NCBI RefSeq assembly: GCF_005405185.1
Contig: NZ_BJDO01000001.1
Span: 1 to 60,040 of the forward strand
Origin: Secundilactobacillus hailunensis
Lineage (GTDB): Bacteria > Bacillota > Bacilli > Lactobacillales > Lactobacillaceae
Reading direction: 5' to 3'
Length of the DNA stretch: 60,040 bases
Made by a program: the position numbers and the translations under genes
The notes under the pieces: generated by a model
What the model saw: the letters and a program-made list of their open reading frames with translations, nothing else
Databases searched by the model: none
Told to the model about the DNA's origin: nothing
Shown here: piece by piece, positions 53,914 through 60,040 of the stretch
Layout: every line of letters starts with the position of its first letter
Numbering within the stretch: the first letter of the stretch is position 1

Positions 53914-56040
53914 TTGACCCATCAAAAAAATCGTTTTACAGCCCATCTGGTTGATGGCCAAATGATTCATCAATCAGGCAGTTTCACGCCTAACCGTTTC
54001 TTGGTCAGCCGCAAGCAGCCAAATCGGATCAGTCCGCGTCAGCAAGTGTTTCCTGCACACCAACCGGTTCACTATCGCGGCAAGCTAAAAAGTGACGGTC
54101 GCTATTGGCTGATACTTAATACTGGTTATCTTTGTGTGGCCACCAATAATCAGGGTTTATATGGCCAGGATGACAATCCGAATTGGCGGGTTAACACCAA
54201 TTCCCCCAAAACAGCTAAACCTAAACCGCAGTTATCAGTTGTCGACTCACAGTCTAAAACCCATGAATTTATCACTGCTGAACCACTTGTTTTTCGAACT
54301 AAACCGGAGTGGTCAGCAATCCGAAAAGACAGTAAATTGTTGCATACAGGAAGCCTAATTGTATATAGCAAAATCGTACAAAATCAGTCAATCTCCTATC
54401 TGCAGACTCAGCATGGCTTTTTACCTTATTATGATCATCAAACGGGTAAACAGTATGGCGTCCTAATCAATGCTAACTTAAATCTGCCGTTTAAAACCCA
54501 GCGAGAGCGACCCACCTTTTTCAAAATGAACGGTCAATTTTGTTTCAGTCGGCGGGGTATTGATTGCTATCAGCATCCTGACCTGCACGCACCGATCATC
54601 GGTCACCTTAATCAGAATACGGTGGTCAACTACACGGGTAAATTAGCTGATCAGCATCGCGGCTGGTTACAGCTCACCCACGCTGGCCGCCAGACTTACG
54701 TCCCCTTTATGAGCAGATATCCCCATTTTGAACACTACTTTGGATATGAAATAACCGGCTCAAAAAGCGTATCTCGTCTACGGGAACCCTGGACGTTTGA
54801 TCAGGCTGATACACCGGTCAGCCTTAAGCCAACTCCATTAGAAAGGAAAAATCTGCTTAAGCTCACCCGACAGCTCAAGCAATTACGGCGGCCGGGAGAC
54901 ATCGTCATCGGCCTCATTAATGACACTCACTACGATTCACACCAGTCAACGTACAGCCAGCAATCATTACGTGATCTGCAACTGATCAGCATCATGGCAC
55001 GTGAACAGCAGTTTGACGGCTTAGTCATGAACGGCGACCTTGTCGATGGTAATCAACCGCTTAGTCGAACGATCATCGATACGGGTGACGCAGTGTCCGC
55101 ATTGCAGCAAAGTCAAGTACCGACCTTCATCACTCAGGGCAACCACGATGACAATTCCGGTTTCGCCCGCTATCTAAACGGTTACCGGACGGAACAGGTT
55201 ATGACTGAACAGCTTGCTCATAACCTGCGCAATCGACACCATAATGACTGGTTAGCAAACCAGAACAACTTTTACGGCAAATACCGGGTTCCTGGCACGA
55301 AGGTAAGCCTGATCATGCTCAATACCTTTGATATTCGAGATTCAACCGCTAACGGCTATTTTAGCCGTGATTATGACGACCGGCCGAATGGCATTCATTG
55401 GACGGGTATTTTGCAAAATATCCGCCACAGCCGATCCCGCATCGCGCATCAGCAAGCTGCTTGGTTCACGAATACGTTGGATCAATTAGCCCCAGATGAA
55501 CAGGTCATCGTGTTTACCCATGATTCCATTCGCTCCGCCACGGATAAACAAGCTGTCTGGCCCTTTTGGACTTACGACTGGTTTGCTAATAATCAGCAAG
55601 GTGACTTTGCCCGCGTTTACAACAGCTTAGTCCAACACCGTCGGCAGATTATTGCCGTGATGTCCGGCCATACCCACGTGGATGACTGGTCGCACCAGGA
55701 CGGCCTCAACTGGATCGCCACCACCAGTGACATTGCTGATCGACGAAAAACGAGTCGCCTGAACAGCAAGACGCTGGGTGCCTGGGACGTCTTAGTGATT
55801 CACCCTCAGCAACACCAGTTGTTCCGTTTACGCTACGGCTGGCAGGATCGTGCTGGCCGGCTGCGTCACTGGCAGTACCGCTTGTTTGGTGATGGCACTG
55901 ATACTCGGCACCGTTCGTTAAAGGAAATTTTGAAACAGCCCGATTCACGGCCGCTAACTGGCAATGCCATGTACTATCGCAATCAAAATAAACAAGTCGA
56001 TCAAGTTTGGCGTGGTTTCCGCGGTTACTTTGAGTATTAA
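53914..56040 (+). CDS. Large metallophosphoesterase with N-terminal SH3-like modules
   Basis: 708 residues from TTG 53914, which is preceded by GGCGGTGA; the ATG at 53899 has no ribosome binding site. Residues 1-285 contain about three short beta modules resembling SH3/SLAP repeats. The calcineurin-like phosphoesterase domain follows with NDTHYD (about 336), MNGDLVDG (about 373), QGNHDD (about 408), FTHDS and MSGHTHVDD: a complete metal-ligand set. No signal peptide is visible although the modules suggest wall attachment. Substrate unknown; relatives hydrolyse nucleotides or phosphodiesters at the cell surface. It is transcribed divergently from the helveticin-like gene. Confidence 0.82.
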   Translation: MTHQKNRFTAHLVDGQMIHQSGSFTPNRFLVSRKQPNRISPRQQVFPAHQPVHYRGKLKSDGRYWLILNTGYLCVATNNQGLYGQDDNPNWRVNTNSPKTAKPKPQLSVVDSQSKTHEFITAEPLVFRTKPEWSAIRKDSKLLHTGSLIVYSKIVQNQSISYLQTQHGFLPYYDHQTGKQYGVLINANLNLPFKTQRERPTFFKMNGQFCFSRRGIDCYQHPDLHAPIIGHLNQNTVVNYTGKLADQHRGWLQLTHAGRQTYVPFMSRYPHFEHYFGYEITGSKSVSRLREPWTFDQADTPVSLKPTPLERKNLLKLTRQLKQLRRPGDIVIGLINDTHYDSHQSTYSQQSLRDLQLISIMAREQQFDGLVMNGDLVDGNQPLSRTIIDTGDAVSALQQSQVPTFITQGNHDDNSGFARYLNGYRTEQVMTEQLAHNLRNRHHNDWLANQNNFYGKYRVPGTKVSLIMLNTFDIRDSTANGYFSRDYDDRPNGIHWTGILQNIRHSRSRIAHQQAAWFTNTLDQLAPDEQVIVFTHDSIRSATDKQAVWPFWTYDWFANNQQGDFARVYNSLVQHRRQIIAVMSGHTHVDDWSHQDGLNWIATTSDIADRRKTSRLNSKTLGAWDVLVIHPQQHQLFRLRYGWQDRAGRLRHWQYRLFGDGTDTRHRSLKEILKQPDSRPLTGNAMYYRNQNKQVDQVWRGFRGYFEY

Positions 56041-56052
56041 TTGGCTGAAAGC

Positions 56053-56091
56053 ACAAAAAGGGACTAATCCAGTGGATTAGTCCCTTTTTGT
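56053..56091. terminator. Bidirectional terminator, 18-bp perfect stem
   Basis: acaaaaagggactaatcc and its exact complement with a 3-nt loop lie between the convergent metallophosphoesterase and glycosyltransferase genes. Confidence 0.9.
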
Positions 56092-56109
56092 ATCATACAA
56101 TCTTAATAA

Positions 56110-57645
56110 TCAAACCTGTTTTGGTACATTCTCACCAAGAGCTGCTTGCCATTTTTGCCAAATTGATTCAGTACTGAAAGTCTTGGCTTTATTCACTGCA
56201 GCTTCGGCCATTTGATCAATATTAGGATCCGTGAGTACTGCCACGATCTTATCAGCCAGCCCAGAAATGTCACCGCTTCGAACGAGATAACCATTCTTAC
56301 CTGGATCGATCATTTCATTTGGTCCGTAGTTAATGTCGTAAGCAACTTGAGGGATACCATGAGCTTCGCCCTCTAAAATAGTCTGACCAAAGCCTTCAGA
56401 AGTACTTGCCAATACAGCAACCTTACCACCATCATAAGTACCATTAAGGCGTTTTTTGTCAGTGGTATACGGCCGTTGGATCACTTTATCCTTTAATTTA
56501 AGCTCATCCAGCAATTTCAGAATTTTTCTGCCGGTATCGCCACTTACGTATCCCCTAAATTCAAGAGTTGCATCAGGAACTTTTTTGATGACCAGACTCA
56601 ATGCACGCACAATATCTTGTGGTCGCTTCTCATCTGAGATTCTCGAAACAGCAATGATCCGGTTAGGCTTTTCGCTCAATTTCTTGGGGGTCTTTAATTG
56701 GTCAACGTCGACCATACCAACTGGTACTTGATACAGCTTACTATCCAAATTAGGGTATCGTAGACTTAAATCATTTCGCTGATGCTGCGTAGAGACAATG
56801 ATGGCATCTAGTTGCTGCGAATGGTTTTCTAAAATATTGGCATAAGCTGGGTTCAATTTTCCATCCACTTGATTATCATCATCCAAGGACACAGTGCTAT
56901 GAATAACTGCAACTTTCCGACACTTTGTCTTCATGCTCAATAACCCGGTGTCTGCATCATTCACTCTACGATCAGACATAAAGGTATTATTGCCGCCATA
57001 GGAATTATTTAGCTCATCTAAGAAAAACGTAAATAGTTCCAATAGGCTATTAAAGTAATAGTCTTCACCTTGATAATTCACTAATTTCAACAATGAATTC
57101 CGCTGTTTACCACTGGCATCCTTTGCGTAGTAAGACTCATAAACGACGTCACCGGTTGGCGTAAGCATCTGTTCCTTAACCGTAATGCCGTTCACATCGT
57201 AATATTGCTGCATCGATTTAAAGCCACGCCAATCGTAAAAATCAGTCTCAACGGCGTTACCAAAGCGGTCTAAATAAGTGATGGTATTGATTTCTTCGAA
57301 AGTCCCCGGGATATAGTCGATTTTCATGACCAGTCGATCATTGTCGTAAACCTTGGTGTATTTGCTTTGACGGTCTAGCTCGTAGGCGTTATCGATTGTT
57401 AAATCATCGGTACGAAACGGCTTACGTTCATAACCGATGGTGTGCTGAAAGAAGTCAAACATACTAACGGACTGATCAGCTGGCACCCCTTCATCCTTTA
57501 GAAACTTGTATAAAAAGCGATTATAATTTCGCGTGACCAGTTTGGCTTCTTGCCCGTGATTTTTGAACAGTTTAAGGCGATTAAAGGCAGCGTGCTCGAC
57601 ACCAGAGTTATTCTGCACCACTGTGGGATCAATAAAGAAGTACAT
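56110..57645 (-). CDS. GtfA/GtfB-type protein O-glycosyltransferase (GT4), second of a pair
   Basis: 511 residues. The N-terminal MYFFID and long beta-rich EDD/DUF1975-type domain (to about 220) precede a GT-B fold with the retaining-GT motif EGFGQTILEGE (E-x7-E) and HGIPQVAYDINYGPNEMI. It belongs with accessory-Sec GtfA/GtfB and with the L. plantarum proteins once called TagE5/TagE6, which glycosylate proteins, rather than with poly(glycerol-phosphate) glucosyltransferases. The start overlaps the upstream paralogue stop by one base (TAATG), so they are probably a heteromeric pair. Which one is catalytic cannot be settled by eye. Confidence 0.85.
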   Translation of the reverse strand: MYFFIDPTVVQNNSGVEHAAFNRLKLFKNHGQEAKLVTRNYNRFLYKFLKDEGVPADQSVSMFDFFQHTIGYERKPFRTDDLTIDNAYELDRQSKYTKVYDNDRLVMKIDYIPGTFEEINTITYLDRFGNAVETDFYDWRGFKSMQQYYDVNGITVKEQMLTPTGDVVYESYYAKDASGKQRNSLLKLVNYQGEDYYFNSLLELFTFFLDELNNSYGGNNTFMSDRRVNDADTGLLSMKTKCRKVAVIHSTVSLDDDNQVDGKLNPAYANILENHSQQLDAIIVSTQHQRNDLSLRYPNLDSKLYQVPVGMVDVDQLKTPKKLSEKPNRIIAVSRISDEKRPQDIVRALSLVIKKVPDATLEFRGYVSGDTGRKILKLLDELKLKDKVIQRPYTTDKKRLNGTYDGGKVAVLASTSEGFGQTILEGEAHGIPQVAYDINYGPNEMIDPGKNGYLVRSGDISGLADKIVAVLTDPNIDQMAEAAVNKAKTFSTESIWQKWQAALGENVPKQV

Positions 57646-59189
57646 TATTTCTCACCCTCCTCATAGTATTGAAGTACGTCATCATTTAACGCATCCCATT
57701 TACGCCACATACTGTCAGTTGAGAATCTCATTCGGTCTTCATAGGCCGCGTCTGACAAACTTTGCCAGTGTGCCTTATCCGCCAGCGTCTGAACCAGAGC
57801 ATTAGCGATGTTATCAATATCTTTATTATCCGGCGCAATTAAATAACCGTCCCGTTCATTAGTAATGATATCGTTAGGACCATAAATCACGTCTCGGGCA
57901 ATTAATGGGATACCGTGGGATTGTGCTTCAATCAATGACAGTGGCAATCCTTCCGCGTCACTGGACAGGACCGAAACCATGGCTTGATCATAAATTGGAT
58001 TCAAGTTATTAATGTAACCCTTTAGCTTAATTCGATCAGCCACATTGAGGTTTTTTATCAACTTTTCCAAATTATCGTGTTCCGGACCAACACCATAAAC
58101 GTCAAGCGTAATATCCGGAATTTCGGTCTTAGCTTTAGCAACTGCTTTAACCACTTTTTCAACGTGTTTATCCTTTGTTAAACGGGCGATCACGACGACT
58201 TTATCCATCGTTCGTTTCTCATACGGGATTTTAGGCCCATTAATGACTTCATCATTAATAATGCCACCACCAATGGCATAGATCTTACTCTTGGGAAACC
58301 GTTTCTCCACATCGTGCTGCTGTGTTTCACCTAACGCAATCACACCGTTCCATTCACCCTGATGATCCAGGCCATACTCATAATTATAGTTGAGCCGTCC
58401 CGTTTCAAGATTATTAGTATTGGACTGAACGTTATGCAGTTGAAGTAACTTGAACGCTTCTGTCTGCATATTTTGCATTGGCCAATCGATGCCGTAGTTC
58501 CGGTCAACAACGAAGACGTTCTTTTCGCCATATGAGCGATTTAATTCATCGATGAAAAAGCGGGTAAAATTTTTCAAACCAACAAAGTTAATTTCCGGAT
58601 TACCTTTATAATTGATCAGTCTCAACGCAGAGTTAGCTAAGTTTCCCAGACGATTTTTCATGTAGTGTGACTTATAGACCATCTGTCCGTTAACATCAAA
58701 CATCGTTTCTAGCATTACCCGGTGCTGATTAGAAAAGGTCTCATTCATGGACTTAAACCCGCGAGAATCATAAACGTCAGTAGAGACATTATTACCAAAT
58801 TGGTCAAAGTACGCTACTTTATCGATTTGCTGATCATCCCAGTCAAAAGTGTAAATTTTAGAAACCAGCTGCTTGCCTACATAGACGTTCATGCTGCCTT
58901 CTTTGGTTCGCTTCGTAATGATCTTTTGACCATGGATAACCGGTAAATCTTTCAACTGAAATGGACGCGCTTTAAAATCGGTCGCTTTTTGGAAAAAATC
59001 AAACATACTGATCATATCAGCATCATCCAAACCAACATTTTTCAGATAGTGATGAAAAGTACGGTCATAATCACGAACCACGATCTTAGCCTCGCGATGA
59101 TGTTTTTTAAAGAGTTTAAGCCGCTTGATCTGAGCATGTTCGATCCCCGTTTTTTTATCACGCATAACTGTATTTACGAAAAAATACAT
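57645..59189 (-). CDS. GtfA/GtfB-type protein O-glycosyltransferase (GT4), first of a pair
   Basis: 514 residues, same architecture as its neighbour: MYFFVNT N-terminus, beta-rich domain with FDQFGNNVSTDVYDSRGFKS, then GT-B with VVVIARLTKDKHVEKVV, the E-x7-E motif in AEGLPLSLIEAQSHGIP and ARDVIYGPNDII. GGGAGG lies eight bases before the ATG. The target is most likely the Ser/Asn-rich LPQTN protein encoded just upstream on the same strand. It lies after that gene's terminator, so basal expression needs read-through or its own promoter, which I could not locate. Confidence 0.85.
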   Translation of the reverse strand: MYFFVNTVMRDKKTGIEHAQIKRLKLFKKHHREAKIVVRDYDRTFHHYLKNVGLDDADMISMFDFFQKATDFKARPFQLKDLPVIHGQKIITKRTKEGSMNVYVGKQLVSKIYTFDWDDQQIDKVAYFDQFGNNVSTDVYDSRGFKSMNETFSNQHRVMLETMFDVNGQMVYKSHYMKNRLGNLANSALRLINYKGNPEINFVGLKNFTRFFIDELNRSYGEKNVFVVDRNYGIDWPMQNMQTEAFKLLQLHNVQSNTNNLETGRLNYNYEYGLDHQGEWNGVIALGETQQHDVEKRFPKSKIYAIGGGIINDEVINGPKIPYEKRTMDKVVVIARLTKDKHVEKVVKAVAKAKTEIPDITLDVYGVGPEHDNLEKLIKNLNVADRIKLKGYINNLNPIYDQAMVSVLSSDAEGLPLSLIEAQSHGIPLIARDVIYGPNDIITNERDGYLIAPDNKDIDNIANALVQTLADKAHWQSLSDAAYEDRMRFSTDSMWRKWDALNDDVLQYYEEGEK

Positions 59190-59210
59190 GTTACATTCCT
59201 CCCATATCTA

Positions 59211-59246
59211 ACAAAAGCCTCAGATTAATTAGTCTGAGGCTTTTGT
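59211..59246 (-). terminator. Terminator between the LPQTN surface-protein gene and the Gtf pair
   Basis: 14-bp perfect stem (acaaaagcctcaga / tctgaggcttttgt) with an 8-nt loop, U-run on the minus strand, 54 bp after the surface-protein stop. Confidence 0.85.
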
Positions 59247-59300
59247 AGCGTTAGCCACATACAAGTTCAATTATACTGCTATGACATCGTATTCTTAGAA

Positions 59301-60040
59301 TTATTTTTCGTCATGACGCTTCCGCTTGATTCCGAATAATCCAAGCAAACTCATGAGTTCAACACCCAATAGACCTAAGACGCCACTTTGGTTAGTTTCA
59401 TTTGTTTGTGGTAACTCCTTCTGTTCATTTGATGCTTTGTTACCGTTTTGAACGGCTGAATTTTGCAATGATACTGATGCATTTTCATTATTAGTACTCA
59501 TCTCACCATTGCCAACCGCTTGAGTATTAACAGAACTGTTCATAGCCCCTTCACTCAAGTTAACTGAGCCAGTTTCAGTAACATTGCTACCAGTATTCTT
59601 TGAACTGCTACGACTGATATTATTCGTACCACTCGAAACCGTTCCAGAAGTTGCCTTGCCTTTTCCTGCTTCAGTCGTGACATTGTTTTGAGCATTGGAT
59701 GAATTACTATTTTCAGCCGATGTCGCTTGACCTTGACGACTGGTGGTACTGCTTTGACCATTAGATGAACCATTCTCGTCAGATGTTGCTTGACCTTGAT
59801 CACTAGTGGTACTGCTTTGACTATTAGATGAGCCATTCTCGTCGGACGTTGCTTGGCCTTGGTCGCTAGTGTTATTGCTTTGACCGTTACTCAAGGCATT
59901 AGAGTTTGAGGTTGTCCCAACTACATTGGCTGCACTGGTTACGTCGTCACTGTACTCGCCGGAATCGCTCTGGTAATTACTATTATCATTGCTCAACTGC
60001 GTACTGTCGCTGTTGACAGCCGTTTGCTGATCCGAAGTTA
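59301..60040 (-). CDS. C-terminal part of a Ser/Asn-rich LPXTG-type surface protein (5' end outside window)
   Basis: The frame is open to the right edge. It ends with the sortase signal LPQTN, a hydrophobic helix (GVLGLLGVELMSLLGLFG) and the charged tail IKRKRHDEK, so it is anchored to peptidoglycan. The visible ~200 residues before that are Ser, Asn, Thr, Gly and Gln with almost no hydrophobics, like the stalk of serine-rich-repeat adhesins. Three ~21-residue repeats of the type (G/S)QSSTTSDQGQATSDENGSSN lie at 59694-59885. Two glycosyltransferase genes follow, so O-glycosylation is likely. An internal TTG at 59996 is not a start: the frame continues upstream in the same composition. Confidence 0.88.
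   Translation of the reverse strand, partial: TSDQQTAVNSDSTQLSNDNSNYQSDSGEYSDDVTSAANVVGTTSNSNALSNGQSNNTSDQGQATSDENGSSNSQSSTTSDQGQATSDENGSSNGQSSTTSRQGQATSAENSNSSNAQNNVTTEAGKGKATSGTVSSGTNNISRSSSKNTGSNVTETGSVNLSEGAMNSSVNTQAVGNGEMSTNNENASVSLQNSAVQNGNKASNEQKELPQTNETNQSGVLGLLGVELMSLLGLFGIKRKRHDEK
59694..59885 (-). repeat. Three tandem ~63-bp coding repeats in the surface protein stalk
   Basis: Three units of 21-22 codons; two share TTSDQGQATSDENGSSN almost exactly and the third is diverged (TTSRQGQATSAENSNSSN). They are in frame and code for potential O-glycosylation sites; copy number is likely variable. Confidence 0.85.

Noticed and set aside
55706-56056. 116-codon minus-strand frame
   Set aside because: Shadow of the metallophosphoesterase C-terminus; no start signal.
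59694-59885. Short regularly spaced repeats, considered as CRISPR
   Set aside because: Units are contiguous, in frame and encode Ser-rich repeats; no unique spacers and no cas genes.

Overview
The window is chromosomal DNA of a low-to-moderate GC Firmicute, almost certainly a member of the Lactobacillaceae. The evidence is the dlt operon with a DltX ending in FIYNEF, the complete mevalonate operon (mvk-mvaD-pmk-fni), the lspA-rluD-pyrR order, a type-B RNase P RNA between gpsB and a THUMP methyltransferase, and the dinG-ypmB-aspB-asnS-dnaD-recU-pbp1A neighbourhood. Gene starts were set by Shine-Dalgarno position. Many are TTG or GTG (lspA, fhs, aspB, asnS, mvk, pmk and others), so naive ATG starts are often wrong here.

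Layout. 1-9,110 is cell-envelope and accessory DNA on the minus strand: dltXABCD, then two beta-lactamase-fold serine hydrolases likely to work on teichoic acid or wall D-Ala. It is bracketed by an intact SDR gene and a decayed copy of its 3' end, with a dead IS3-type transposase between dltX and the SDR. 9.7-16.8 kb holds a GT-C-type membrane glycosyltransferase, an SDR/old-yellow-enzyme pair, oleate hydratase and DegV. 16.9-30.7 kb is mostly core: marR, rqcH, then an lspA-rluD-pyrR-carA'-carB' operon, fhs, ebsA, an RNase H-like gene, a DAO-type oxidoreductase, a nitroreductase, a CPBP protease and a Nudix hydrolase. 30.7-45.7 kb has amtB with a GlnR box, rlmL-like, rnpB, gpsB, ypsA, recU-pbp1A, an unknown gene, and dnaD-asnS-aspB-ypmB-dinG. 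45.9-50.2 kb is the mevalonate operon. 50.3-56.0 kb has an rRNA m5C methyltransferase, a HAD phosphatase, a 100-bp near-palindrome, a helveticin-like protein and a large metallophosphoesterase. 56.1-60.04 kb is a protein-glycosylation locus: two GtfA/GtfB-type glycosyltransferases beside the 3' end of a Ser/Asn-rich LPQTN surface protein that runs off the window.

The most unusual element is the carbamoyl-phosphate-synthase-like pair behind pyrR. The small subunit has lost its whole Cys-His-Glu glutaminase triad. The large subunit has lost metal ligands in both ATP-grasp halves, most of the second ATP-grasp and the allosteric domain. Both frames are nevertheless intact. I infer a non-catalytic, probably sensory or regulatory, CPS-derived complex working with a PyrR paralogue. 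Other points worth a look are the degenerate catalytic motifs of the dlt-linked hydrolases, an ebsA gene that appears to need a non-AUG start and lies 31 nt from a divergent gene, the giant hairpin at 52.7 kb, and the glycosylation locus.
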